From the NCBI GenBank assembly GCA_963377175.1, contig CAUJNA010000461.1, forward strand, positions 91,001 to 155,000: a stretch of DNA of 64,000 bases, given 5' to 3'. This DNA is from Effrenium voratum (taxonomy: Eukaryota; Sar; Dinophyceae; Suessiales; Symbiodiniaceae). How positions within the stretch are numbered: the stretch's first letter is position 1; every line of letters starts with the position of its first letter. The notes beneath the pieces are model-generated. The model searched no databases. It saw only the letters and a list, made by a program, of their open reading frames with translations, and was not told where the DNA came from. The translations under genes were made by a program, and so were the position numbers. This document shows, one piece after another, positions 45,912-57,069 of this stretch.

Positions 45912-46306
45912 CTCGGGCGGGGGTTTTGAATCGCCTCTTGGGGGAGGAGTCCCACTGGGAGAAACGGAACACAACACAGAAGACGTCCAGAACTGCCACC
46001 ACACCCTCTGATTTTATCAAATTTGTTCTTTATCTCTATATGAAATCCCCATTCCCCCCCATCCAAACCCCGCCTGTTCGACAGACCGCTATTTTCTTCT
46101 TTATATTTATCTGATATTTGTTCGCTTCCAGTGACAAACTCAGTGGGACTTTTTTGAGAGCTCGCCTTTTGCCAGGAGAGTGGTGCTCAACGGAGCCTGC
46201 CAGATTTCAGAAGCCAGTGATTGGCCGGTACGTCTGTTATTCTGAAAGAGCTCCGGCCTGGCAGCTGGCAACAGGCGCCAGCGACCTGCTGTTTGTACCG
46301 TTTCTC

Positions 46307-46432
46307 TAGGGGTTGATTCCTTTTTCCGTACTTTTCAGCCATCGTTCTTTTCAAAAACCAGCCATTTCCCCGGGGACTTTGGTGGTTTTCTAGAAAGGAG
46401 GATCCCTGGAAAGAACGGAGAAGTTACCCCTA
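46307..46432. mobile_element. MITE family A (copy 4, inverted)
   Basis: The orientation is opposite to copies 1-3: it starts TAGGGGTTGATTCC and ends AAGTTACCCCTA. Its right flank GAGTTTCGC is the same as that of copy 1. Confidence 0.75.
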
Positions 46433-46445
46433 GAGTTTCGCGTCG

Positions 46446-46523
46446 CTGGTCTCCGCGACCGAGCTGGCGCTCTCCTGAAGTTGCGCGCAACCAAGAGCTG
46501 CTCCGCGTATCCTTCTGCAGGGA
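46446..46523 (-). CDS. possible exon beside a MITE
   Basis: A GC-rich block after TTCCCTGCAG is open in all three frames. One reads RIRGAALGCAQLQESASS and continues VAET to a GC donor (GACCA/GCGACG). A CTAGGGG-type MITE begins about 14 nt after that donor, as at 10.66 kb. Frame and exact ends are uncertain. Confidence 0.3.
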
Positions 46524-47254
46524 AAAGCCGATGGCGATGTGTTCAGGCCAAAAAAACACCGCTGCAGCCAGCTTCTTTGACTCACTCTGGTTGAGGGATG
46601 GGGGTCATTCAACCATGTCCCCAAGCAGTCAAGCTTTCTTTTCCCATCAAGGAGACTGAGCCAAGGAAGACTCAGGCAAGCGCTTTGCTTTCGCTCCAAC
46701 GCAAGAAGAAAAAGAAAAAGCGTAAGGCCTGGTCAATTTTTTCGCTCACCATACTTCACACTCAACACCGCATCACGACAAAACACGCGCCACGTTTAGG
46801 AACGAAAACTGCCAGGTTCTGATCCTTTCTGGCCGCGGCTCAAACAACCGGTACCCAAATGGAACCCTAAGTGGAAGCATGGACCAAGACCTGCGGTCTG
46901 CCATCGAGTCCCAAGGGCGTTCCAACCCTTTCTTGCAGCAACACAAACGACAAACTGAAAACATGTATTTTTTTTTATTTTTTTATTTTTTTTTTAAGAG
47001 TCACTGACCCAGTGTTGGTGCGGGGAACATACTTTGGTTTTTTGGTGGCTATGTAGGACGGCGATTTCTTGGTGTCTCTCAAAAGAGGAGGACCCAACAA
47101 ATGGTGGCTTCTCTTAGATTCCTGTTAGCCCAACCCATTAGTGGGTGTTCAACAGAAACACTTCTTAAATATGAATAAAGGTGTGTGTATATATATATAT
47201 ATATTGATATCTATCTTTTTACGCATTGTGTATATATATATATATATATGTGTA

Positions 47255-47381
47255 TGTGGCCATGGGTCAAAATCCAAATCGTACCCCCAGTGAACGTCCC
47301 AATCCCCACTAACATCGGTTCTAAAATGGGTGGTGCACCTCCCCCAAGATGGTACCATTGGTTTTGACCCACAGCCATATG
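47255..47381. mobile_element. MITE family C, subtype (second orientation)
   Basis: Left TGTGGCCATGGGTCAAAATC and right TTTTGACCCACAGCCATAT. The core is the reverse complement of the 30.6-kb copy (CCAATCCCCACTAA, AAAATGGGTGGTGCACC). Confidence 0.6.
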
Positions 47382-47412
47382 TCTATTTCTATATATATAT
47401 AGAGAGGATGTC

Positions 47413-47460
47413 CTCTTTGTCTTCCCCCTCCGAGCGCTTGGCTGGAAGCTCCTCATTGGC
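47413..47460 (-). CDS. possible acidic exon
   Basis: It encodes ANEELPAKRSEGEDKE. The acceptor is TGGTGAG followed by G and the donor is GA (AAAGAG/GACATC), phase 0 at both ends. It is charged and probably disordered. It lies next to an inverted-repeat element at 47.26-47.38 kb. Confidence 0.35.
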
Positions 47461-48087
47461 CTCACCAGACGTCGACGTCCGGGTCAAAATGAAACCAGAC
47501 ATCAACCAACAACCTGGTTTACCTAGGCTGGAATTAGGACCCCAGCAAAAAAGCATCTTTTTGCCTGGTTAGTGGAAAACAAAGGGGACCCAAAAAAGTG
47601 TTTGCTTTTTTTTTTTTAAGGAGAACTAATTCTGGGGAAGTTACGAGTGATCTGCTGACTCAGCTGGAAAAAGGGTTGGCTATGGCCGAAATGTACAGTC
47701 TCCGTTATTTGCGGTGAAATAGATAGCGTCTGCTCATTTGCAGTCCACCCCCAAAGCGCTGGAAGCAAGTGGGTTTTGAATGGCCCAAATGTATCCTTCA
47801 AGGACCATTCCCGAAAGCTTGGTGGCAAAAATCTGACTTTGTTTGCAGCCCACTCATAAAGAACAGAACTTCAGGACCAAAAACTAAAACACCAAAACAC
47901 TTGCCAAGAACAGACCCAACTACCATGTGCCTAACCAGAACTCCATTTCTGGTAACTCTGAAAGGCTCCCTCTTTTTCGCCATTTCCTAGCTCCCTCCTT
48001 GGCTCCCTTCCAACCTCCAAAACGCACTTGTCACTTCCAACCTGAGAATCACCCAACGTGTCTCGTGAAAAAAAATAATCGGACCCC

Positions 48088-49633
48088 AACGGCACCAACG
48101 TGGTTTCCCTTCGGTTTCCCTTTAAACCCCATGGCACCAACGTGGTTCCCCTTCGGTTTCCCTTTGAACCCCATGGCACTAACGTGGCTTCCCTTCGGTT
48201 TCCCTTTAAACCCCATGGCACTAACGTGGCTTCCCTTCGGTTTCCCTTTAAACCCCATGGCACCAACGTGGTTTCCCTTCGGTTTCCCTTTAAACCCAAT
48301 GGCACCAACGTGGTTTCCCTTTGGTTTCCCTTTAAACCCAATGGCACCAACGTGGTTTCCATTCGGTTTCCCTTTAAACCCCATGGCACCAACGTGGTTT
48401 CCCTTCGGTTTCCCTTTAAACCCCATGGCACCAACATGGTTTCCCTTCAGTTTCCCTTTAAATCCCATGGCACTAACGTGGCTTCCCTTCGGTTTCCCTT
48501 TAAACTCCATGGCACCAACGTGGTTTCCCTTCGGGTTCCCTTTAAACCCCATGGCACCAACGTGGTTTCCCTTCGGTTTCCCTTTAAATCCCATGGCACT
48601 AACGTGGCTTCCCTTTGGTTTCCCTTTAAACCCCATGGCACCAACGTGGCTTCCCTTCGGTTTTCCTTTAAACCCAATGGCACCAACGTGGCTTCCCTTC
48701 GGTTTCCCTTTGAACCCCATGGCACCAACGTGGTTTCCCTTCGGTTTCCCTGTAAATCCCATGGCACCAACGTGGTTTCCCTTGGGTTTCCCTTTAAACC
48801 CCATGGCACCAACGTGGTTTCCCTTCGGTTTCCCTTTAAACCCCATGGCACCAACGTGGTTTCCCTTCGGTTTCCCTTTGAACCCCATGGCACCAACGTG
48901 GTTTCCCTTCGGGTTCCCTTTAAACCCCATGGCACCAACGTGGTTTCCCTTCGGTTTCCCTTTAAATCCCATGGCACCAACGTGGTTTCCCTTCGGTTTC
49001 CCTTTAAACCCAATGGCACCAACGTGGCTTCCCTTCAGTTTCCCTTTAAACCCCATGGCACCAACGTGGTTTCCCTTCGGTTTCCCTTGAAACCCCATGG
49101 CACCAACGTGGTTTCCCTTCGGTTTCCCTTTAAACCCCATGGCACCAACGTGGTTTCCCTTCGGTTTCCCTTCAAACCCCATGGCACCAACGTGGTTTCC
49201 CTTCGGTTTCCCTTCAAACCCAATGGCACCAACGTGGCTTCCCTTCGGTTTCCCTTCAAGCCCCATGGCACCAACGTGGTTTCCCTTCGGTTTCCCTTTA
49301 AATCCCATGGCACCAACGTGGCTTCCCTCGGTTTCCCTTTAAACCCCATGGCACCAACGTGGTTTCCCTTCGGTTTCCCTTTAAACCCCATGGCACCAAC
49401 ATGGTTTCCCTTCGGTTTCCCTTTAAACCCCACGGCACCAACGTGGTTTCCCTTCGATTTCCCTTTAAACCCCACGGCACCAACGTGGTTTCCCTTCGGT
49501 TCCCTTTAAACCCCATGGCACCAACGTGGTTTCCCTTCGGTTTCCCTTTAAACCCCATGGCACCAACGTGGTTTCCCTTCGGTTCCCTTTAAACCCCATG
49601 GCACCAACGTGGTTTCCCTTCGGTTTCCCTTTC
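48088..49633. repeat. 42-bp satellite, about 37 copies
   Basis: The unit contains ACCAACGTGGTTTCCCTTCG followed by GTTTCCCTTTAAACCCCATG and GC. It is open in at least four frames for up to 469 codons because 42 is a multiple of 3. From 49,320 on, several units have lost bases and the frames break. Confidence 0.97.
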
Positions 49634-49701
49634 CACCAACCGCAAAACGGGTGGGTACCAACCCCAAAAGACGAGCCCAACTGACACCAAGACTTCGGGG
49701 C

Positions 49702-49738
49702 CTCCGAAGGGCTCCCGTGGAAGTTGGTCCAAAGCCGC
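49702..49738 (-). CDS. possible short exon
   Basis: It encodes AALDQLPREPFG, with acceptor CTGCGAG followed by G and a GC donor (TCGGAG/GCCCCG). The frame extends upstream as RASALLAACE. It lies just beyond the end of the 42-bp satellite. No family is recognised. Confidence 0.3.
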
Positions 49739-49859
49739 CTCGCAGGCCGCCAACAACGCGGAAGCCCGAAACTTGGTCGCTCGCAGACGAAAAAAAAAAG
49801 TTGGATCCTTTTCGTGGGATAAATGGAAGCACTAAACACTGGGCTAAAAGGCTAAGGTC

Positions 49860-49933
49860 TAGGGGTACCTTCCATTTCCATTCTTTCCAAGGATCCTTCT
49901 TTCTAGAAAACCTCCGGAAACAAGGGAAAACGC
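49860..49933. mobile_element. MITE family A (copy 5, truncated)
   Basis: The left half (TAGGGGTACCTTCC to the CTTTCTAGAAAACC motif) is present. After about 74 bp the sequence diverges and the right end is missing. Confidence 0.6.
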
Positions 49934-52490
49934 GGGGGGAGATGCGAGAGCAGCGTTCTGGGCAACCAAACGACGAAAGGCGCGCAGCGTTTTTGAAGAC
50001 GTGTTGTTGGTATTTTGCAGCAGATGACCAAGGTAGTTGAGATGCAATGACACACGTGAGCACCGCATTCTCATTTGGGCTTTCTGCATGAAAGTGGAGC
50101 CCTTGACTAAAGCCAAATTTAAGACTGAGTTTGTGTAGACCAAACTTATCTTTCTGTAGGCAGTCCTGGCGAGCTTTTTCTGACAAGCATGAGTTTCATC
50201 ATTCGAGCAACAAAAAACAGAACTACGCGCAAATGCAGGGCGGCAGCTCGGCGAAAAAAATCGGCGGCTTCCCTCCGACTAAAACGAGCTTCCCCCACGA
50301 CTTTCAAAGATCGACTTCGGCAACCGGAGGCCCCCATCCAGGTCGCGGGACTGTGTAATGCGCAAGATGCATGTGTTAAAATGGGCACCACCCATCTGAG
50401 TGAGGTGCGCAGCCCGCGTCTTGTTTCCATGGGAGAGTTGCTCTCCCAGGCTGCTTCTATTCCAAGAGCTGACTCAAAAGCAAGCCGTAGTGCCTATTGT
50501 CTGGCAAGAGCCAGGGTTCCCGAGCTCGCATGAATGTTCTTTGCTTAGGATGCTTGTTTCCACATAAGTGAAGCATTAAAAAAGCATTGAGACATGTTTC
50601 GTTGCCCTTTAAACAGCCGCGTTTGGTGGTTCAGCATAGCTGCATTCTGGCTATGCCAAAGCCGGTAAGGCTTCTGCACTGGCCCTTCCCTCCGAGATGT
50701 GCATTTCCCCGGCATCTTCTTGCGTTGAACATGATCAGGGCTGCATCTTTCTGCGCCAAGTTGTTGACTCACGCGTCCCACGGGCCAGCAAGTGGCTGAC
50801 ATTCAGCAAGTTGCTGACATCTACCCCTTAGAAAAGCGTCGATCTGCAGAAAGTACTCGAATCCTGGCGATTCAATCGGACCCCCAATCATGGTTTCAGA
50901 AAACAACTCTTTCTGTGACACCGAAAGTCGTTGCCATCCAAGACCACTTCACATGTCCCTTGGAAAGCCACTCTGAAAGTCGGCCCCAACCACTTCCCGG
51001 TTCCCCAATTCCATCGCCGCCGGATCTCCACTCAGCCCAAAAACAAATCCCCGGTGGATGTCCGGCAAAAGCTCTGCGCCTCGGCGAGAAACTGCAACTG
51101 CCCGGGGACTTCACCTCGAATCGAAACATCGAAACCAACGCGTGTCCAGCGCTGCTTGCGCCTTGGGTCAAGAAACCGGACAAAAAATGGGAGACATGGC
51201 ACATGCCTCTCATTTGTCCCCCGGTTTTGACCCAAGGCGCAAGCACCGCTGGAAACGCGTGACATGTGTGTTCTTTTGTACCGGTTTTCCGAAAAAAAGG
51301 CAAGAATGAAAGAGGCCAAGCTAAAAAGGCTGGACGCTGCCTATTGGCTCATTGAAGCCACTTGGCGGACAGGATGGACTCAAGAGCACGATCCCGAAGC
51401 GGGCACCACACTCTGTGATAGGACCAAAACGATTCGGATTGAACCCCCCCCCAAAAAATGGAAAAAATGAAACCGGAGTCGTGGGTTCCTTGGGAGGCAG
51501 GAAGATGAAGATGGGGGCATCGTTGATTTACCTCAAACCGGAGTGGTGGGTTCCAAGGCAGGAAGATGAAGACTACCTCCACCCACCGTTTGAGTGTTTT
51601 TCTCTTGTTTTTCTTTTCTTCTCGCCTGGGACCTGTGGGTCTCAAGAAAAGCTCAACGGAAGGCCACCCATTTTGGGGGGTCCGATTTCAGAAAAAGAGG
51701 CTGCGTTCCCAGTCCAAAATTCCGGAGCTGTAGCAATACTCTGAGGCTCTGGATGGACCAAACCCTGCAGTCTGGATGGATGAAACACTGGGATAAAGCA
51801 ACTGGTGGATCCTGCAAGCTAAGCGAATGCTGAAGCGAATACCACTCGTTCGCCTTCACCTGCTTGCTTCGTTCGGGCCGTTCGCAAGCCGTTCGGACCA
51901 GTGCAATCGGCTGTCCTGAACCTCATTGGCTCATTGAGCGGATGCCTCAAACAGCCCCAAATGTGCGGCTCAATATGGAGGCTCCAAGCGAGCCCAGCCC
52001 AAAGACTCCCTCGATTTGGAAAACCGCCACAGGAACCAAATCTTTCGTAACCCAAGCTGCAACCAACAAATGCCCTTCGCAGGCGTCCCGACAACTTCCG
52101 GGAGCTTGTACAGGCAATTCACAGTACACATCCGTTGAGAATGCTGATCGGAAAGGGAAAAAAGTGTTCCCATCTTTCCAACCAAAGGAAACTCGCTTGA
52201 GTCCGGTGGGTGATGTTGATCGACCAAGCGTTTGTTCTCTCCTCGTCTGTCCTGCAGGTGGTCTTCCAAAAAAGGTTTCTCTAGACATTCGAGAAATGAT
52301 GAGTTTCATTTCCAGCCTGCGTTTCCAAATGAAGAAACATTGGGAAACCGAAACCAAGTGGCCCTTTTGGGTTGTTTGCCAGGGTAAAAGGTGATGACGC
52401 AATTCCCTGTGAGCAAGTAAAGCGAACGACTCAACCAATGCCACCTACTTTCACCCTGTCCAATTCAAGAATACAAGCACACGCCCATAT
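49934..52490. other. no confident exon; several long ambiguous ORFs
   Basis: Between 49.95 and 50.53 kb, both strands carry frames of 80-115 codons. Examples are a minus frame with FSRREAADFFRRAAALHL and a plus frame with GELLSQAASIPRADSKASRS. None has clear splice sites or dominant codon bias. The rest of the stretch holds the palindromic element at 51.14-51.26 kb and nothing else I recognise. Confidence 0.35.
51138..51260. mobile_element. near-palindromic element (long inverted repeat)
   Basis: ACGCGTGTCCAGCG... at the left and ...CGCTGGAAACGCGT at the right form inverted arms of about 55 bp with a short spacer around 51,200. Shared arm blocks include GCTTGCGCCTTGGGTCAA. It resembles a foldback MITE. 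No second copy was seen in the window. Confidence 0.7.
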
Positions 52491-52600
52491 CTTGGTTGCT
52501 GTTGACCCCTGCAAAAAGTTTAACTTTTTAGGGGTTTAGTGGAAAACCGCTTGATTTCCCAAAAAGTCAAAGTCTAAAGATCCAACGCAATAGCAGTCAA
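52491..52600. mobile_element. MITE family F (copy 2)
   Basis: Left CTTGGTTGCTGTTGACC and right GCAATAGCAGTCAA. About 85-90% identical by eye to the 33.9-kb copy. It lies about 34 nt from the exon candidate at 52.63 kb. Confidence 0.65.
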
Positions 52601-52633
52601 AATATTGACGTTAGCAGGGACTCCCAGTATTGC

Positions 52634-52747
52634 CCTTGGCTTAAAACTTGACTGCTGGCGTTCCGCGTTATCAATGCTGGGGGAGAGGCCGGAGACGGCG
52701 GCCAGTCGGGGCTTTCGCCTAGCGTTTGGTTGAGAGCGGGAGGAAAG
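52634..52747 (-). CDS. possible basic Ser/Arg-rich exon
   Basis: It encodes 38 residues, beginning LSSRSQPNARRKPRLAAVSG and ending ERQQSSFKPR, between TTGACCAG and a GC donor (CCAAGG/GCAATA). A second frame rich in Pro and Ser is also open, so the reading frame is not settled. The block stands out from the surrounding intron by GC content. Confidence 0.35.
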
Positions 52748-53313
52748 CTGGTCAAAAAGTTCAGGGGGTACTGGGACGCCCGAACCACAACCAATCCAAA
52801 TCACCAATGAGAGGGAAGCTGATAGAAACCTATGGCAATTTGGCAATGGGACGCCCGAAACACAACCAATCCAAACCACCAATGAGAGGATATGCTGAGA
52901 ATGGGAACCCCGGATCTAAGCAGAACCCTCCCACTAAACCTGAGCGGTACGTGCGAAAGAGAGACGCTGAACCCGATAAAGACTTCCGGGAACGCACGGG
53001 CTTGTCCGGCATTCTCGTTATTGTGCTCACGTGTTTTCACAACCTCTTCGGTGATCAGAGAGTTGAGCCTAAAATATGAATATGTTTGTAGGACCAGTTA
53101 AAGGAGAACCAACCCAAGAGAATTACACATGTCCAGATGCTTGGAAGTGGCAAACTGCAGCAAACAAGTTATTTTCCAGGCCAGAACCATGAAAACCAAG
53201 AAAGCCAGGACCATGTGGCGCCGGAGTTACCGGAAAGCCCTTGGTGTCCAGGACCCTTTTCCTCCGATTCCTTTTGGCATCCGACATCTTCCCTATGGCC
53301 CCAAAACTTTCTA

Positions 53314-53443
53314 CTCTGCATGGACGAAATCCATTTCGCACCGCTTTGACCTCATGGGAAGCCATTGTCGCTTGGTATTTACAGGGGAAATCGAAAATCA
53401 TTCCAGGGGTTCTGAGGTGCGAAACGGATTTCGTCCGTCCAGT
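53314..53443. mobile_element. MITE family G (copy 4)
   Basis: Left CTGCATGGACGAAATCCATT and right AACGGATTTCGTCCGTCCAG are inverted, with GGTATTTACAGGGG inside as in copy 3. Confidence 0.6.
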
Positions 53444-53568
53444 TGGTCCCAAACAAGCGCCTGGATGGGTTTCCGTGGGATTCCTAGATGACCATGGGCT
53501 GATTTCATCCATCTTTCACGCACGATGGATACCTTGTTGAAATCAACATAAAGACGGGTCCATCCAGC

Positions 53569-53605
53569 CCGCGAAAGCGGCTTTCGAAAGAGGCCGGCAG
53601 GGCCT
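53569..53605 (-). CDS. possible short exon
   Basis: The frame reads PAGLFRKPLSR after CGCCGCAG followed by G, up to a GC site (TCGCGG/GCTGGA). It also stays open upstream as SSETPWESLSF. Only this minus-strand frame is open across the block. Evidence is limited to composition and splice pattern, and the ends are approximate. Confidence 0.25.
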
Positions 53606-53721
53606 GCGGCGAAACTCAAACTCTCCCAAGGTGTCTCACTGGAGGTTGCCGCTTGGCCCGTTGACCCCAAAGAAAAGCCCGAAACACCTCAAACAATCAC
53701 TCGGCATAAAGTTGTGGACCT

Positions 53722-53777
53722 AGCGGGGTTATGTCGGGGTTATGTCGGGGTTATGTCGGGGTTATGTCGGGGTTATG
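53722..53777. repeat. 12-bp tandem repeat inside a 17-bp direct repeat
   Basis: Five units of GGGGTTATGTCG. The array is flanked by GCATAAAGTTGTGGACC on both sides (about 53703 and 53781). Confidence 0.85.
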
Positions 53778-54176
53778 TCGGCATAAAGTTGTGGACCCCA
53801 AATCGCCAGGAACCTAGCTGCAAAAAACAATGGCCAACATGTTGGCTGGGTAGGTCTGGGTGTGTCCTGTTTGAGGGGGACCCATGTTTTGTGGTTTAGC
53901 ACTCGGACCCTGAAAAACGCGTGAAAGGCACAGGAAACACAGGGGAGCACACTGATGACAAGTATTACACTGTCACTGGCGGGGAGGGAGGTTCGGAGGA
54001 GCCTGGGGCGCTCGCAACACTGACGCTGCTCGGCCGCAACGAACGCAGCAAAGAGCCAGCCTCCCTCGGAAAAAGCCGCAGCGCACAGCTTAAGTTTCAG
54101 GAAGGAGGCCCACCTCACCATTCGGCTTTGTGACCGCAAGGCCAGCTCGGCCTGCAGCCCTTTCAAGACTTGGGGC

Positions 54177-54383
54177 GCCGCTCCAGCCGGGCTCTGTGTT
54201 CAAATCATGAAGCACAGTGCCGGTCATGGATGTGTGGGCGACCGTGTTCATCATGCCCTTGCGCACCAGAAGGGGCTTCCACTCAGCCGTCACGGTCATA
54301 TCGAAACCCAGCGCCAACATCTCTCCCGGCAAATCATTGGAGAACGAGCCCTTGTACTGCTTGACGCGCATCGCACGCGGACC
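54177..54383 (-). CDS. 69-codon exon of an unrecognised protein
   Basis: This is the longest non-repetitive exon candidate in the window, in phase 0 at both ends. It includes GPRAMRVKQYKGSFSNDLPG, then GFDMTVTAEWKPLLVRKGMM, and ends NTEPGWSG. Codons end mainly in G or C, and residues alternate as in a beta-rich folded domain. The acceptor is GTGTGAG followed by G and the donor is GC (AGCGGC/GCCCCA). It may be part of the 5' end of the formin gene or of a neighbour in the same direction. I do not recognise the family. Confidence 0.55.
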
Positions 54384-55174
54384 CTCACACTCCAAGGCCC
54401 TGACAAACAGACCCTAAATGAAACCCAAAGGAAACCCGACATCCAGTTTGGAGGGACCAAAAGACGGCCACCCCGATGCTGAGTTGAGTCCGGTGTCTTT
54501 TGAAGCCAACCATTTGCATGTGGAAGCCCGACCCGAAAGGGAGACCAAAAGGAGGTTGCTGTCAAAAAATGGGTGTGTGTTTTTTTGGGAGAAGCCCCTC
54601 GTTTGGTTGGTATTCAAAGGGATACCAAAAGGAACATCACCTATTTTAGGGGGTCCCCAGATTTTGACACATACCCAAAGAGGCAGGTAAACTCTGGGTA
54701 AACCATGGTTGTTGGAAATAGCCCTTTCTGTGATACTATGAACGTCCCTTTGGCTACTTTGTTACTTCAAAGGGGATTCCAACTTAGAATCACATTCCCA
54801 AAATCCCATGGATGTTTACATGCCCAGTAGATCCCAGTCACCAAATACATATTTTGTATACAGGTATCCAGCCACTGCCCTTCTGGTTGTCAACGGCTGG
54901 TTCCCTTTTTTACCTACTAAAAGGTAAATGGAATCACTTGGATGGTTTCATCAGCGGCGATTGAATCGAACCCCAAAAAGAGTTCCTGCCCGCAGCCGTC
55001 TCTCCAGGCCTGGTTGCCTGGCGAAGTGCTGGACATGTCTGGGACAGCTATGGATGTGGCCTAACGTAGTGGGAAATCCGTTCATGGCTAAAGGCTTACT
55101 TCATCCATGCGGGGGGCGGGGCGTGAGAACATCAACAAAGCAGAAGTCTATCTCAGCACCTCGCGTGGAGCCAT

Positions 55175-55372
55175 CTAGTGAGCAAAACTAATGGCAATCT
55201 TGTCTGCTGGCATCCGACTTGTGGTACGACGGAAGTCATGCAGCCCGACTTCCTTCACAATGTGACATTCAGTGAACTCCGTGCGAAATATGTACATAGA
55301 CTCAACCAAGGTTCCAGTTGATCTGTATATACCCGAGGTAAACTTAAATCCAGAGGTGCTTGATTTCCCCAA
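55175..55372 (-). CDS. possible lower-GC coding block
   Basis: A minus-strand frame of 65 codons has protein-like composition (GFKFTSGIYRSTGTLVES, then TECHIVKEVGLHDF). The plus strand also has an open frame here reading TTEVMQPDFLHNVTFSELRA. Neither shows the GC3 bias of the other exons. It could be a decayed element rather than a gene. Confidence 0.2.
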   Translation of the reverse strand: MGKSSTSGFKFTSGIYRSTGTLVESMYIFRTEFTECHIVKEVGLHDFRRTTSRMPADKIAISFAH

Positions 55373-56310
55373 GACCCCTAGGTTCGAATGTCTTCACATG
55401 AAAGCTCCTGGTGCTGACCCTCTTCGAAATGGAAAGGCTACTGTTTGACCATGGCCAAGGGTGGTTCAAGGGAAACAACCACCAGTTTTCTGACTTTGAT
55501 GCCCACACCCCCCCCCCCCCCCCGCGTGCAGCGGTCGGTTAAAGAGAACATCATGCCCCCGTACTCGCCCCCCGCCCCCGCCAGTGAATGGAAAAAACGT
55601 TGGTTGATGATGGGGTGGCAAAGAGCAACTCCTTCAGTTTCGGGGAAACATCCTTCTGTTGATCCGATCCAATTTCCTTTTTGAGAAGGCACCAAGGGAA
55701 TCCCAAGAAATGCTCAGATGCCCAGTGGTCGTGGGAGAAAAAAGGCATCCTTTGTTGGTTGGTTGAGTTTAAAGGGGACCCCTTCCCAAAAAAAGAGAGA
55801 AAAGGGCGCCTCTTGGCAGGTGGGAATACCACCCCTTTTGTGGGTTCCGATTCCTATCTCGAGACGCACCGACTTTCATCCAGTCAACATGCTCCCAAGT
55901 CTTGGGCGAAATCCATCGGTCATCCGCTTCCCTTTTTGACCCAAGCCTCCGCAAACCGCCCCACCTCTAACACCCATGGCCAGAACCCTTCAGGGGAAAG
56001 CTGTGAACCTCTTTCCGCTCGAGTGACCTCACGGGGTGTCCTTTTTTGGGGAACACCCCCCAAAGCCAAACAGGGCGCTGGATTTTTTCCGGTTGGCTTT
56101 TCTTTCAAACCATCAAACAAGGGGGGCTTCCACACCCGCATTTTTCTGTCGTTCAGAATAAAACCCCCATTTCGGCAGCTCAGGCAAAAACCGAGCCCGA
56201 GCCTTCCAAACCAGCGAATTACCCGGATCGCCAACCAGCTGTGAATCTGTCTCCCCCTTTTTTTGTTCAGCTCGCACTTTGCCATCCCCAAAAAACCGAC
56301 CGCCGCAGCG

Positions 56311-56382
56311 GGCGAGCGCAACTTGCCCCCGAGGCGCTGGCACGGCCCCGCGCTTCAGCGGGATCCATGGAGCGGAAGTTTC
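56311..56382 (-). CDS. possible exon
   Basis: A GC-rich block follows GGTCCAG with G next. One frame reads ETSAPWIPLKRGAVPAPRGQ and continues VAL to a GC site; another reads NFRSMDPAEARGRASASGAS. The block is exon-like but the frame is unresolved. Confidence 0.3.
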
Positions 56383-56799
56383 CTGGACCGGAAACGCGGT
56401 GCGGAAAGAGCCAAGGGAGGGAATGAACCCCAAAAAGGGGGAAAAACAAAAAAAGGGAAAAGAACGGTAAGAGAAACGGACCCCAAAGCGGCAAAAGAGA
56501 GCAAAAGAGGGCAAAAGAACTGGGGCAGTTCTTAAGAACCACAGAACCCAAATCAACCAAAAGCAAATTGGGAACCTGAAGGGAAACATGGAAGCACAAG
56601 AACCCACAGGAATTCCCAGAGGAACCCACAGGAACCCAAGAACCCGGCAGGATGCGGTGTACTCATTCTCTGCTGGCCTGATCAAAGGGATTTGGGGATT
56701 TCCCCACCTTTCTCTTGGGACCAAGGGGTCTATGATTAGTTGTGTCTTATAGGAATCGGACCGAGAGAAAAAATGGCGCCAGGTTCCTTTCGGTTCCCC

Positions 56800-56800
<1 letters not shown>

Positions 56801-56843
<43 letters not shown>
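56801..56843. repeat. AAT microsatellite
   Basis: About 14 AAT/ATA units. Confidence 0.95.
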
Positions 56844-56847
<4 letters not shown>

Positions 56848-57022
56848 GAAAAGCAACTCGGAACCGCCCCCCTAATTTCGCCGAAAATGTCGGGAACCTC
56901 TCCCTGGAATGTTGTGTTGTGGGAACCAACACAAACCACCTTGGAAGGGTTTTATTGGTAATTTCGACGCCCAGCCACCCACCCACCCATCCACCCCACC
57001 CACCCACCCCCGCCCCAACAAC

Positions 57023-57069
57023 CTCCCCCCAACCCGAGCTGTCCTTCGAGGCCGGGGCCGCTTCCAGGC
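57023..57069 (-). CDS. possible exon
   Basis: It encodes LEAAPASKDSSGWGE between CCAGAG followed by G and a GT donor (GGGGAG/GTTGTT), phase 0 at the end. It is short, but composition and splice sites match the other exons. Confidence 0.35.

Noticed and set aside
48049..49509. Four overlapping ORFs of 190-470 codons
   Set aside because: They follow from a 42-bp (3 x 14) satellite without stops. No start context, splice context or codon bias favours one frame. Kept only as a finding to test.
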